Positions 9,505-18,432 of a DNA stretch of 43,825 nt are shown piece after piece; position 1 is the stretch's first letter, and every line of letters starts with the position of its first letter. Made by a program: the position numbers and the translations under genes. Origin of the DNA: an uncultured archaeon (lineage in GTDB: Archaea > Thermoproteota > CALKCG01 > B24). Location of the stretch: the NCBI GenBank assembly GCA_938082915.1, contig CALKCG010000039.1:1-43825 (forward strand), in the 5' to 3' direction. The notes beneath the pieces were generated by a model. The model did not search any database, had not been told where the DNA came from, and was given only the letters and a program-made list of their open reading frames with translations.

Positions 9505-11850
9505 TTGAGCACCATGATAAGGGCGCAAGGCGCGTCGCGAATCGCCATTATGCTCTTAACAACAATCGCACTTCTACAGTTCCAACAGATCTTCGCCAAA
9601 GCTCAATACGCACAATATTATGCGGTTTACGGTATAGTTGTAGATGAGAATGGAGCAAAGCTAGGTGATGTTTTAATCCAAGCTTATAGTTCAGGCGGAG
9701 CGCTCATTGACCAGTGCTACACGGATTCTGATGGATATTTTGCATTGACGTTAGAAAGTAATCAGCAGTATAAGCTCTGTTTTTCAAAAGCAGGTTATGT
9801 TAAGGTTGAAAAAACCATTGCCGTCTCAAGCAACATGAATGTGAGCACCATTATTCTATCCAGAGCCTTAAAGATATACAGTCCGGCTTTAAGATTAGCA
9901 GTGGGTTTAGGCAGTAAAATCACCATCCCATTTACGATAAGCAATGAAGGAGGTTCCGCTGAAATAGTGGAATTTATCGTGTATAAACCGAGCGGCTGGT
10001 CTGCGAGGATCTTAGACCAGAACAACCATGAGATCACGGAGATTTATCTACCGTCTTCGAGTAAGCAGAACCTTCAGCTGGAGTTATACATTCCCTCAAC
10101 GGCATCCGTAGATACTGAGTATGGTATAGCATTAGCAGCTATCGGAACGTTGAAATACTATTTAACGATGACGATATACGTCAAGCCAGCTGTTACAATC
10201 TCAGGCAGACTGATGGATGAAATGGGCAACGCTGTGGAAAACGTAACAGTAGACGTATATTCTTCTGATGGATCTCTCGTTAAAAGCATGACTAGTGGGG
10301 CGAACGGCTATTTTACAATTGGATTGGGATCCTCCAACAGTTATATACTTTACTTTTCAAAACCAGGTTATGTTAAAACCACTAGAAACATTGTGCTGGG
10401 AGATGAAAACATAGACCTGGGTGAAATAGTGCTACAAAGGAAATTACAATTGTACAGTTCTATCTTAGAATTGACTGCTGAATCTGCTAGAAAGCTGCTT
10501 ATCCCATTTACAGTTAAGAACTGTGGAGAAGATTATGAAACGGTGGAACTTTCAATAATAAACCCTAGAGGCTGGATTGCACGCATCTTAACCCAGAACA
10601 ATAGAGAAGCTTCAAAGTTTATACTGTCACCTAAGGAAAGTTTAAATCTCCAACTTGAACTCACAGTACCGTCTACTGCCTCTATTGGAGATTATACGCT
10701 TAGACTAATCGCCACTGGTTCGGTGAATTCATCGTTAGAGTTCAGAGTTAAAGTACGATCCTCAAGTGAAAGTACAATATTCTGCCAGTTCCCAGGTAAA
10801 ACGGTTACACCTGGAAACACTGCTAAATTCCAAGTTAAGATTAAGAATCCTACAGATGTGGAACAGAGGTTTAGCATTTCCATTAACCCACAGCCATTAG
10901 GTTGGAGGGTATCCGTTAAAAGTAGTAGCGGTGAAGCTGTATCAGATGTGATGTTAGATGCAGGAAGTTCCACCGATTTAATCGTCGAAATATTAACGCC
11001 TCCAAGCGTAAATGACGGAGAGTACAACTTTACATTCATAGCTAAATCTCCAAGCGTATTCGGAGAACTGCTCATACGCTTAATAGTGGAAAGGCCAAAA
11101 CCGTGCGTCGATTTGACGGCGGTGCCACCCTATCTTGACGCATATGCGGGATCTAGTGGACGATTTAAAATTATAGCGTCGAATACAGGAGGATATGATC
11201 TACTACTGAATCTTACTGCTGAAGGAGTACCCGATGGTTTAAAAGTTTGGTTTGAGGATGTAAACAAACAGGAGATTACGAAGCTGTATGTTGAAGCTGG
11301 TAGTTCGAGGGAATTCTACGCAGTTATTTCCGTACCTAAAGAGTATAGGTTAGGCCTGTACAGTTTTACGGTTTCAGCAGCTGATCTGAACGTGAGAAGT
11401 GTAACGGATTTGACTTTAAATATATTAGGGTTATATCGGCTTACTGTAACCACCACAAACTTTTACACTTCTTTAAATGTTGGAGGAGAAACGACGTTTG
11501 ATGTCGCCGTTAAGAACACTGGCACTCAAGAAATTACAAATGTTAGAGTAATTGCTGTAACTGGAAGTATACCTGATGGATTCACAGTTGACGTTACACC
11601 CAGCCATGTCTCTTCCTTAAAGGCAGATGAAGAATTCACATTCTCCATAACGATTAAAACAGAAGCGGATGTTAACGCAGGCAACTATTATATCGACTTT
11701 AACGTTTTATCGGATCAAGCTGAATCTAAAACATTTACACTGAGAGTTGAAGTTTTCCACGAAACAAGTTGGATCATCTATGGGGGAGCCCTTATCATGG
11801 TCGCCGTAATCGGTTTATTCATAGTATATAGGAAGATTGGGAGGAGGTGA
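9505..11850 (+). CDS. Exported membrane-anchored protein with carboxypeptidase-regulatory-like and NEW3 repeats (COG1470-like)
   Basis: A 781-aa surface protein. Its signal peptide ends near 'FAKAQYAQ' (about residues 31-38). Two copies of a carboxypeptidase-regulatory-like domain follow ('YGIVVDENGAKLGDVLIQAY...' and 'SGRLMDEMGNAVENVTVDVY...'). Each is followed by a NEW3-type beta-sandwich with the signature 'GWSARILDQNN' or 'GWIARILTQNN', so a roughly 220-residue unit has been duplicated. Two or three more beta-sandwich units follow. A C-terminal helix ('SWIIYGGALIMVAVIGLFIVYR') anchors it. The next genes are an ABC ATPase and an ABC-2 permease. The TTG at 9,505 fits the TATA spacing; the ATG at 9,514 is an alternative start. 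Confidence 0.8.
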   Translation: MSTMIRAQGASRIAIMLLTTIALLQFQQIFAKAQYAQYYAVYGIVVDENGAKLGDVLIQAYSSGGALIDQCYTDSDGYFALTLESNQQYKLCFSKAGYVKVEKTIAVSSNMNVSTIILSRALKIYSPALRLAVGLGSKITIPFTISNEGGSAEIVEFIVYKPSGWSARILDQNNHEITEIYLPSSSKQNLQLELYIPSTASVDTEYGIALAAIGTLKYYLTMTIYVKPAVTISGRLMDEMGNAVENVTVDVYSSDGSLVKSMTSGANGYFTIGLGSSNSYILYFSKPGYVKTTRNIVLGDENIDLGEIVLQRKLQLYSSILELTAESARKLLIPFTVKNCGEDYETVELSIINPRGWIARILTQNNREASKFILSPKESLNLQLELTVPSTASIGDYTLRLIATGSVNSSLEFRVKVRSSSESTIFCQFPGKTVTPGNTAKFQVKIKNPTDVEQRFSISINPQPLGWRVSVKSSSGEAVSDVMLDAGSSTDLIVEILTPPSVNDGEYNFTFIAKSPSVFGELLIRLIVERPKPCVDLTAVPPYLDAYAGSSGRFKIIASNTGGYDLLLNLTAEGVPDGLKVWFEDVNKQEITKLYVEAGSSREFYAVISVPKEYRLGLYSFTVSAADLNVRSVTDLTLNILGLYRLTVTTTNFYTSLNVGGETTFDVAVKNTGTQEITNVRVIAVTGSIPDGFTVDVTPSHVSSLKADEEFTFSITIKTEADVNAGNYYIDFNVLSDQAESKTFTLRVEVFHETSWIIYGGALIMVAVIGLFIVYRKIGRR

Positions 11851-11857
11851 GAAATGT

Positions 11858-12817
11858 TTGAGTTATGCTATTGAAACATACAATTTGACGAAAATCTATA
11901 AATCCGAGGGGAAGACCGTGGTGGCTGTAGACCATTTAAACTTAAATGTCGAGAAGGGTTTAGTCTTCGGATTGCTTGGACCTAATGGTGCTGGAAAAAC
12001 AACGCTAATTATGATGTTAACTGGGTTGACTCTTCCGACGAGCGGCTCAGGTAAAGTCCTTGGATACGACATTGTGAAGGAGTCCTTACAGATAAGGAAG
12101 AAAGTTGGACTACTGCCGGATCCATTCGGCTTCTACGACCACCTTACAGCTGAGCAAAACCTCGAGTATATAGCGGCGTTAAACGATGTACCTAAAGCTG
12201 AAAGAAAGAAACGCGTTGAAGATGTATTGACGGCTGTGGGATTGTATGAGGTTAAGGATAGGAAGGTTAGAGGTTTTTCTAGGGGGATGAAGCAGAGGCT
12301 TGGTATAGCCCAAGCCCTCATTAAAGACCCTGAACTCTTAATATTTGATGAGCCTACTGCTGGATTAGACCCAGAGGGGGCTAGAGCTTTCAGGGAACAG
12401 GTAGGTAGACTTAGTAAAGAGGGGAAGACTATAATGCTTAGTACGCATTTACTCTTTGAAGTTGGACCTCTCTGCAACTACATAGCTGTAATAAATCGAG
12501 GTAAACTGATAGTTCAGGGAAGAGTTAGAGAACTCATAGAGAAGATGATGGTTGAAGAAGGCTATAGGATTCGTGTTAAAGCTACAGGAGATGTACAAAC
12601 GCTAATTGCAAATATAGCACAGCTCAATGAAGTGAGTGAAGTTAAACGTGAAGGCGACACTATACTCATAAAGGCGAGTAGAGATGTAAGGTCTGATGTA
12701 AATAAGATCGCATTAAGCCTTGGATTAGAGATCTCAACTCTTCAAGTAGAAGAGCCAACGTTGGAGGACTTGTTTATGAAATACTATAGGAGGGACGAGG
12801 TGGCAGAACATGCCTAG
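11858..12817 (+). CDS. ABC transporter ATP-binding protein, ABC-2 (CcmA/NatA) type
   Basis: An ABC ATPase with Walker A 'GPNGAGKTT', signature 'FSRGMKQRLG', Walker B 'LLIFDEPTAGLD' and switch 'STHLLFE'. A C-terminal extension of about 90 residues is usual for drug/sodium exporters of the NatA/CcmA type. I place the start at the TTG at 11,858, not at the TTG 21 bases earlier, because the GGAGGAGGTGA ribosome site (11,840-11,850) lies between them. An ATG at 11,854 is out of frame and soon stops. The gene follows the exported protein by 7 bases and overlaps the permease by 8 bases, so all three should be made together. Confidence 0.92.
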   Translation: MSYAIETYNLTKIYKSEGKTVVAVDHLNLNVEKGLVFGLLGPNGAGKTTLIMMLTGLTLPTSGSGKVLGYDIVKESLQIRKKVGLLPDPFGFYDHLTAEQNLEYIAALNDVPKAERKKRVEDVLTAVGLYEVKDRKVRGFSRGMKQRLGIAQALIKDPELLIFDEPTAGLDPEGARAFREQVGRLSKEGKTIMLSTHLLFEVGPLCNYIAVINRGKLIVQGRVRELIEKMMVEEGYRIRVKATGDVQTLIANIAQLNEVSEVKREGDTILIKASRDVRSDVNKIALSLGLEISTLQVEEPTLEDLFMKYYRRDEVAEHA

Positions 12818-13757
12818 TATGTTTACAGTAGCGTTAAAAGAGTTTTCCGATGTCGTGAAGGGGAGGCGGTTCATAGTGCTAGTGATAGTCTTCGGTTTGC
12901 TTCTTACAGTAGCTATTGCATCGGTTTATCTTACGGTAATGCAAAGCATTAACATACCTGGGATTGCTATGCCTCGTGGCTTCTTGGGTAGAGCAGCGTA
13001 TACATTAGTTACAATGATGTCGTATTTCGCACCAATAATAGGTTTAGCACTCGGTTTTGATGCCATGTCGGGTGAAAAGGAGAAGGGCACATTGAAGATA
13101 GTCCTTGCTCAACCCGTATATAGAGATACCGTTATAAACGGGAAATTCCTTGCAGCTCTTCTAGCAACTTCCCTGGCAATACTCGTAGCATCTATTGCGA
13201 ACATAGGGGGAGCTGCATTTGTTCTAGGTGTTACACCTACGGGTGAAGAAGTTGCTAGACTAGTCTTATTCATAGCATTCTCCATACTCTTCGCCATGAC
13301 ATACTACAGCATAGCAGTATTACTATCAACTATTTCGAAGAGAACTACGCAAAGTATGATTATTGGAGTCGTATTATGGGCAATCTTCACATTTGTCATA
13401 CCTATAATAGCTTCCTTAGTTGCCTTCACAGCTAGACCAATACGCATTGGCCAAAACATACAAAACATGACCAGAGAAGAGATGCAACGACTAATGGAAG
13501 AGATGAGGAGCCGTATAGCTATAACTGAAGCTATAAATAGCTTTACGCCAAACTACCACTTCAGTAGAATTGCACAGTACATTTTAAACATTTACACTGG
13601 AATAGCCATTGGATCTAGAACTTCCGCAGAAGTTAGGAGTATTTCCATAATGGAGGGCTTAACCTCAGCGTGGCCAAACATTCTAGTATTAGTGCTGATT
13701 ACAGCTATCGCATTCATCGCATCATACATGATATTTATGCGGCAGGAAATCCGTTAA
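12810..13757 (+). CDS. ABC-2 type transporter permease
   Basis: A 315-aa integral membrane protein. The first helix is at about residues 23-45, a loop carries 'GFDAMSGEKEKGTLKIVLAQPVYRD', and several more helices follow. The 'SGEKEKGTLKIVLAQPV' segment is the typical coupling motif of NosY/NatB-like ABC-2 permeases. A charged amphipathic stretch ('MTREEMQRLMEEMRSRI') separates the second group of helices. It overlaps the ATPase gene by 8 bases. With the exported repeat protein at 9,505 it forms the second surface-protein/ABC set in this window. Substrate unknown. Confidence 0.88.
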   Translation: MPSMFTVALKEFSDVVKGRRFIVLVIVFGLLLTVAIASVYLTVMQSINIPGIAMPRGFLGRAAYTLVTMMSYFAPIIGLALGFDAMSGEKEKGTLKIVLAQPVYRDTVINGKFLAALLATSLAILVASIANIGGAAFVLGVTPTGEEVARLVLFIAFSILFAMTYYSIAVLLSTISKRTTQSMIIGVVLWAIFTFVIPIIASLVAFTARPIRIGQNIQNMTREEMQRLMEEMRSRIAITEAINSFTPNYHFSRIAQYILNIYTGIAIGSRTSAEVRSISIMEGLTSAWPNILVLVLITAIAFIASYMIFMRQEIR

Positions 13758-13864
13758 AAACAGTTATTCAACCCTTCACTTTCACCTAATCGAATATTTT
13801 TGCTCCTCATCGTACTGCAATGGAATCTTTTAAACTTAGATCAAGCCTATAAGAATATTTCTTC

Positions 13865-13872
13865 TTATAAAT
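13865..13872 (+). promoter_or_regulatory. TATA box for the oxidoreductase gene
   Basis: TTATAAAT lies about 45 bases before the ATG at 13,913. It would give a leader of about 20 bases carrying the GAGGT ribosome site at 13,900-13,904. Confidence 0.4.
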
Positions 13873-13912
13873 CTCCTACGAGTAATTGGAAAACTGTTAG
13901 AGGTTGAGCTTC

Positions 13913-14986
13913 ATGCCTGAACGTGTGAGATTTGGATATGTGGGTTGCGGTTTTATGGCTCAGAAGGTACATATTCCAAATTTCAAAAGTATACCTGAAT
14001 GTGAGTTTTTAGCCATAGCAGAAGTTAGGGAAAAATTGGGGAGGAAGGTGCAGGCAAGGTATGGAATTCCACGCCTATATAAGAATCACTTAGAGTTGGC
14101 TGACGACCCGGATATAGATGCGGTAGGTGTTTCAGCAGCATTCGCATTACAGGGTGAAATCGCACGGGATTTATTGGATGCTGGGAAGCATGTCTTCATG
14201 GAGAAGCCCATGGCAGTCTCCATTGAGCAGGCTGAGAGAATACTAGCGACAGTGAAAACTAAAGGAAGTCGACTCATGGTTGCTTATATGAAACGTTATG
14301 ATACTGGAAATGAGCTTGTTAAAAACCTCATATCGAATTACAGGGAGAGTGGCGAGCTTGGGAGAATACTTCTAGCACGTAATCACGGCTTCTGCGGCGA
14401 ATGGATATGCAACATAGATACACCTATGGAGGTGACTGATGAGAAGCCTCCTGAACCGCCAGTTATAAAACCCAACTGGCTACCGGATAAATACTTAAAC
14501 TCATATATAGGTTATCTACAGCAGTATACGCATAATGTTAATCTGTTAAGGTGGTTCCTCGACGCAGGCGATAAGGTAACTGTAAAATACGTGGATTTTG
14601 ATGAAGACGGTATGACTGGCATAGTAATCTTCGATATGAATGGTGTGAGAGTTACAATCGAATCTGGACAGATGTCCCACTATCGTTGGGATGAAGTAAC
14701 AGAGGTGTACTTTCAACACGGATGGATAAAGACTTGGGCACCTCCACTACTACTGAAGAATGCCCCAGCTGAAGTAGAGGTGTATAGGGCTGGTAAGGTT
14801 CAAGAGTTTATACGTCCCATACCCAAGCCGATGTGGACATGGTCTTATAAGCGGGAGGCAGAACACTTCATACATTGCATACTAAGTGGGGAACCATTCC
14901 GTTCACCGGGTGAAGATTCTTTAATAGACGTCAGAGTACTAGAAGATATTTACCGTTTGTACTTGACGGAGAAGGGGGAGCTCTAG
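13913..14986 (+). CDS. Gfo/Idh/MocA family NAD(P)-dependent oxidoreductase
   Basis: The protein acts on a sugar or sugar-like substrate with NAD(P). The Rossmann motif 'GYVGCGFMAQKVHIP' is at the N-terminus and is followed by an acidic residue ending the second strand ('AIAEV'). The family's catalytic lysine motif is present as 'FMEKPMAVS'. The C-terminal alpha/beta domain contains 'YLQQYTHNVNLLRWFL', in which the His may be catalytic. Length (about 357 aa) is normal. The ATG at 13,913 is preferred over the TTG at 13,904 because GAGGT lies 8 bases before the ATG. It stands alone between the second ABC operon and rimI, so the substrate is not indicated. Confidence 0.88.
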   Translation: MPERVRFGYVGCGFMAQKVHIPNFKSIPECEFLAIAEVREKLGRKVQARYGIPRLYKNHLELADDPDIDAVGVSAAFALQGEIARDLLDAGKHVFMEKPMAVSIEQAERILATVKTKGSRLMVAYMKRYDTGNELVKNLISNYRESGELGRILLARNHGFCGEWICNIDTPMEVTDEKPPEPPVIKPNWLPDKYLNSYIGYLQQYTHNVNLLRWFLDAGDKVTVKYVDFDEDGMTGIVIFDMNGVRVTIESGQMSHYRWDEVTEVYFQHGWIKTWAPPLLLKNAPAEVEVYRAGKVQEFIRPIPKPMWTWSYKREAEHFIHCILSGEPFRSPGEDSLIDVRVLEDIYRLYLTEKGEL

Positions 14987-15066
14987 GAAGATTCTACCCA
15001 TAACTTAATACTAGGTAGAATTTCTATTTAGCCGATATTATGGTGGGCTTTAATACTAAGAACTAA

Positions 15067-15723
15067 ATGGTTTCTCCACGAAGATTAGAACCTTTAAGTT
15101 TAAAAGTGAATGGTTCTCTAGTCTTAATAGGCTATGGATACTTTAAGCTCTTTGGCAAAAATTCTCTCGAAAACCTTAAAAGTGGAAATTTAGATTTTGC
15201 ATTTAAAAGTGAACATGACTTGGGGTTAAGTTTCAATATTAGAAATTTTAAACCTCAGGACTTAGACGCGGTTATACGTATAAACCTGATGTGTCTACCT
15301 GAAAACTATACGTCTTCGTTCTACATGAGCCATTATGAAAGCTTCCCTAAAGCTTTCTATGTTGCTGAAGTTAATGGTAGGATTATAGGCTATGTGATGG
15401 CTAGGGTTGAAAGAGGACTGTCTAACCATAAACCAATAAGCATAGTTAAGAAGGGACATATAATTTCCATAGCGGTTTTACCAGAATACAGACGTAGAGG
15501 TGTTGGAAGATCGCTTATGATTAATTCTTTGAAAGGACTTAAAGATTATAATGCTGAAGAATGCTACCTTGAAGTCCGCGTCTCAAATACGCCAGCCATA
15601 AATCTGTATAGAAGCTTGAACTTTGAAATCATCCACATCATTAGAGGATACTATTTAAACGGTGAAGATGCCTACCTCATGAGTAGAAGGTTGGATTTTT
15701 TACCGGAAGATTGTACTTTTTGA
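15067..15723 (+). CDS. rimI: RimI/Ard1-type N-alpha-acetyltransferase
   Basis: A GNAT acetyltransferase close to archaeal Ard1/RimI, which acetylates protein N-termini using acetyl-CoA. The GNAT core runs from 'IRNFKPQDLDAVIRIN' (about 58) to the end. It includes 'CLPENYTSSFY', 'FYVAEVNGRIIGYVMARVE', the acetyl-CoA loop 'VLPEYRRRGVGRSLM' (about 138-152), and 'YLEVRVSNTPAINLYRSLNF'. About 57 extra residues precede the core. They look unlike the family, so the true start may be the TTG near base 15,220. The short tail 'DFLPEDCTF' after the usual 'AYLMSRRL' end lies right at the border with the integrated element and may be altered by the insertion. Confidence 0.85.
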   Translation: MVSPRRLEPLSLKVNGSLVLIGYGYFKLFGKNSLENLKSGNLDFAFKSEHDLGLSFNIRNFKPQDLDAVIRINLMCLPENYTSSFYMSHYESFPKAFYVAEVNGRIIGYVMARVERGLSNHKPISIVKKGHIISIAVLPEYRRRGVGRSLMINSLKGLKDYNAEECYLEVRVSNTPAINLYRSLNFEIIHIIRGYYLNGEDAYLMSRRLDFLPEDCTF

Positions 15724-15727
15724 CGGC

Positions 15728-16978
15728 TCATTTTCTTTTTCTGAAGTATGCGAGTCCATCGTGGGTGAAGACGTATTCAAAGCCTGCCTCCAACAGTTTT
15801 ACTATCTCTTCCTTCGTTTGTGCTACTTTAACGTGGAATTCGTCGCTCTGCTGCTGGTAAAGTGCTTTTTCAATGGTTACGTAGATCATGGTATTTTGAA
15901 TGTTCTTATGCCCAAGCACTTCCTTGACGTGTAATATGTCCTTTGTTTTATGGTACTCTATGGTCCCCTTCCAATGTCTGAATACGTGAAATGTTATATT
16001 CTTAAGCCTTGGATTGTTAAGCTTTACAGCTAGTCTATTCCTCTGATTGATGAAGGATTTCTTCCACGACCCCTTTTTAGCTGGAAAGATCTTCTCGTTC
16101 TCCCTTGGAAGAGAATTCAACATTTCAATGAGCTTCAAGCTTATTGGCAGTATTCTAGGCTTACTCCCCTTCTCAGGGGTTATTTTAACAAGCCTCCTCT
16201 CAAAGTCCACATCCGTCCATTTCAACTTTAAGGCCTCACCGAGCCTAGCGCCCGTCTCCTTGAGAAGCTGTAGAAGCGTTGAAGTTTTCCTCCCACATCC
16301 AGCTATCAATTGGTCAAGTTCTTCTTCCGTAGGTATGAATGGTATCTTCTCTTCGACCTTAAATTTAGGCATCTCCCAGCTCCCTTTAACGAATTTCAAG
16401 AAGGTGTCGTAGGCTTTAACATAAGCCATTTTTGAAGCGTTTGAAACCTTTAAACCGGCGATGAACCTTTTAACTTCTTCAGGATCGTAGACGTTGGAGT
16501 TTTCAACGACCTTCTTCAGAAAACAGCTGTAGTTTTTAACCGTTTCCTCGGTTTTCCCCTGACTTTTAAGCCATGCTGCAAATCTTGTGACGACGCCCCC
16601 CGCGGGCTTCTCCTTCAGGGGGACGGATTCCACCTCCAACACCTTGCCCATCTCAGACCTAGAGCCCGCCGAACCTAGGTCCTCATCTCCGTCTTTAAGA
16701 TAACTGTTGGATCTATTTAAGCTCTCGGTCTCGTGGGCTTTCCTATGCTTCGAGTGTGGGTCTGTGAATCTATATCCACAGTCTCGGCATAGGTATCGTT
16801 GGACTTTAGAGCCGTCGCTTAGCTCACGCCATCCATCTCTGAATAAGCGTTCAGAGCCGCACTCTGGGCAGCTCAGCCGGTCCCCTATGGGAGCTTTACG
16901 CTCATCCCGAGGACCGGTTGAGCCTTCGCGAACATCCATTGGGTCTCCTCTTGAGACATCTGAGCCCGTCCCGCTCAC
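15728..16978 (-). CDS. Tyrosine recombinase/integrase with N-terminal zinc ribbon
   Basis: A 416-aa site-specific recombinase that probably inserts and excises the element. A zinc ribbon (Cys37, Cys40, Cys64, Cys67), like those of IS1-type transposases, precedes a low-complexity linker (about 80-125). Then come a SAM-like core-binding domain (about 130-205) and the catalytic domain. The catalytic residues seen are Arg245 in 'TGARLGEALKLKW', a likely Lys at about 270-273, His331 and Arg334 in 'HVFRHW', His357 in 'LGHKN', and nucleophile Tyr366 in 'MIYV'. All are present, so it should be active. It overlaps the upstream gene by 4 bases (ATGA) and ends tail to tail with rimI. Confidence 0.9.
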   Translation of the reverse strand: MSGTGSDVSRGDPMDVREGSTGPRDERKAPIGDRLSCPECGSERLFRDGWRELSDGSKVQRYLCRDCGYRFTDPHSKHRKAHETESLNRSNSYLKDGDEDLGSAGSRSEMGKVLEVESVPLKEKPAGGVVTRFAAWLKSQGKTEETVKNYSCFLKKVVENSNVYDPEEVKRFIAGLKVSNASKMAYVKAYDTFLKFVKGSWEMPKFKVEEKIPFIPTEEELDQLIAGCGRKTSTLLQLLKETGARLGEALKLKWTDVDFERRLVKITPEKGSKPRILPISLKLIEMLNSLPRENEKIFPAKKGSWKKSFINQRNRLAVKLNNPRLKNITFHVFRHWKGTIEYHKTKDILHVKEVLGHKNIQNTMIYVTIEKALYQQQSDEFHVKVAQTKEEIVKLLEAGFEYVFTHDGLAYFRKRK

Positions 16979-17322
16979 CTCTTCTTAGAAAGCTCCAGCT
17001 CTATCTCGCGGACCAGTCCTTCGTCTTCGAGCATCGGTATCATGTTGTACAATGCCACTAGAATGCTGTGAGAACCGAACCAGTATTCGCCTGCCCTGAG
17101 TCTAGCCAATAGTACCCTGGCCTGAACCTCAATTGCCCTCTTCTCCCCCTCATCGCCTTTGACTATCCTAGACAATACAATCGAAGGGTCCTTCGCCTTT
17201 ACGACAGCCTCCATGAATTTCACTACGCAGTTGGAGGGCTTGAACCCCTTTTTCCTGCAGACGTCTTTGAATTCGTTCAAGAGGAATGGGTCGAAGCGCC
17301 ACCCGACTTGCTTCTGAGGCAT
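16975..17322 (-). CDS. Ribbon-helix-helix-like protein of the integrated element
   Basis: A 115-aa protein of unknown function. Residues 5-42 ('QVGWRFDPFLLNEFKDVCRK' then 'GFKPSNCVVKFMEAVV') fit the beta-alpha-alpha pattern of a ribbon-helix-helix DNA-binding domain, followed by a charged helical region. It overlaps the integrase by 4 bases, so the two are likely translated together. It might be a directionality factor or autoregulator of the integrase. The fold assignment is by pattern only and could be wrong. Confidence 0.6.
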   Translation of the reverse strand: MPQKQVGWRFDPFLLNEFKDVCRKKGFKPSNCVVKFMEAVVKAKDPSIVLSRIVKGDEGEKRAIEVQARVLLARLRAGEYWFGSHSILVALYNMIPMLEDEGLVREIELELSKKR

Positions 17323-17336
17323 GGAAGGTCACCACG

Positions 17337-18017
17337 TTACTTTTTTAATAACACTTTTGATGACGGAGGGGGGGAGGAGGGGCCTAATTTAGACTCCTCG
17401 CACTTCGACCCGAATTCGCAATACTTGCACTCCCAAGAGCGCTCAGGCTTCGGTGGGTTTTTTGAGGTGAGCGATTCATGCAGCGTTTTAGCGCGCTTCA
17501 AAATAGAATCCATGAGCTTACCGTCGAAGGGCACTTCGAATATTCGCCATGATAACCTGTGTTTCTCTAAGTATACTATCAAACCCCTTTGGTTGTTTAA
17601 AGCCAAGAGATACGGCTGAATCTGCATGACGTGGTGCTCCAATGATTTTCCTGGGAGTTTTGATATGCTCTTGACCTCCAAGACGACGTTCTCACCGTTT
17701 ACGCTTAAGACAGCGTCCACGCGCCCTGATATGCGTATCCACGATTCCCCGTGTTTCACGGCCAAAACTATGGGCTTTTCAAACTCGCAAGTCAAGGTCC
17801 CGTCAGACTTCAAAGCCCCGCTGAGAAAATCGTGTAAAAGCTCGCCTATCTTGAATACGCCGGACTTCTCAAGGCTCACGGCTATGCCCTCGCGGTATAT
17901 CCTGTACTGCCTTAGGAGGCGCGAGGGAAGTAGGCTTGGATAGTAAACGCCTATGGTAGGCTTTTCAAGATCGCGGGTCAAAGCCATCTTCAAGCACTCC
18001 TCGATTACTTTAAACAT
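17337..18017 (-). CDS. Cas4-like PD-(D/E)XK exonuclease with three cysteines
   Basis: A RecB/Cas4-family nuclease of 226 aa. It has 'PSLLPSRLLRQY' (27-38), His62 in 'GELLHDFL', Asp101 in 'SGRVDAVL', the Glu114-x-Lys116 pair in 'VVLEVKS' and the QxxxY motif at 132-136 ('QIQPY'). Three Cys (197, 200, 206) form the C-terminal iron-sulphur cluster motif. The fourth ligand normally found in the N-terminal 'S-x-L-x-x-C' position is missing; that place reads Arg-Gln. Cas4-like genes are known in archaeal viruses and plasmids outside CRISPR loci, and no CRISPR array or cas1 is in this window. It probably processes DNA ends for the element. It overlaps the 99-aa gene upstream by 8 bases. Confidence 0.82.
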   Translation of the reverse strand: MFKVIEECLKMALTRDLEKPTIGVYYPSLLPSRLLRQYRIYREGIAVSLEKSGVFKIGELLHDFLSGALKSDGTLTCEFEKPIVLAVKHGESWIRISGRVDAVLSVNGENVVLEVKSISKLPGKSLEHHVMQIQPYLLALNNQRGLIVYLEKHRLSWRIFEVPFDGKLMDSILKRAKTLHESLTSKNPPKPERSWECKYCEFGSKCEESKLGPSSPPPSSKVLLKK

Positions 18018-18309
18018 TCACCATCAGCCCCCCGTACTTACGCTTTAACCCTCTGAGCACCTCGACCTCCCTCCTGATCCATTCAAGCCTAGGCTCTATA
18101 GATGAAATGGCCTCTAAGACTGGGTACTTCTTACACGCAGTCCGCGTAAGCTTGAAGCCACGACCGATGTGATATACCCTTAGGCATCTTGAGCAGAAGC
18201 GCTTGACCAGGGCATAGACAACTTTCTCGGCCTTAGGACGGTATTTCTTGAGCCTTCTATGGAATAGTCGACCTTCTATGCGGCGAATTTCCATGATTTC
18301 ACTATGCAT
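18010..18309 (-). CDS. Small Cys-containing protein of the integrated element
   Basis: A 99-aa basic protein that I do not recognise. It has 'FCSRCLRVYHIGRG' (about 34-47) and another Cys in 'TRTACKKYP', so a metal site is possible. The second half is helical and charged ('RREVEVLRGLKRKYGG'). It overlaps the Cas4-like gene by 8 bases and lies in the element's operon. A role in DNA handling with the Cas4-like protein is only suggested by position. Confidence 0.6.
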   Translation of the reverse strand: MHSEIMEIRRIEGRLFHRRLKKYRPKAEKVVYALVKRFCSRCLRVYHIGRGFKLTRTACKKYPVLEAISSIEPRLEWIRREVEVLRGLKRKYGGLMVNV

Positions 18310-18316
18310 TTTAGAA

Positions 18317-18424
18317 CTACCCCCTTCCCCTAGTCTCCTCCAAGCACCTTCTATGGACGCACCTGCTTACGCCTTCTATTCTAGCGACCAGGTCGGCGCC
18401 CACTTTACCGCATAACTCACATAT
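18317..18424 (-). other. Possible very small zinc-finger reading frame without a normal start
   Basis: The gap between the ATPase and the 99-aa gene keeps an open frame reading 'ICELCGKVGADLVARIEGV' followed by 'SRCVHRRCLEETRGRG'. The CxxC...CxxxC pattern looks protein-like. No ATG, GTG or TTG opens it. An ATA after GAGGGG (18,428-18,433 on this strand) is the only start-like position. It may be a decayed gene or one using an odd start codon. Confidence 0.25.
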
Positions 18425-18432
18425 CGACCCCT

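Noticed and set aside
17337..18017. Part of a CRISPR-Cas locus
   Set aside because: A Cas4-like gene alone is present; no cas1, cas2, effector genes or repeat array were seen, and the neighbours are integrase and element genes.
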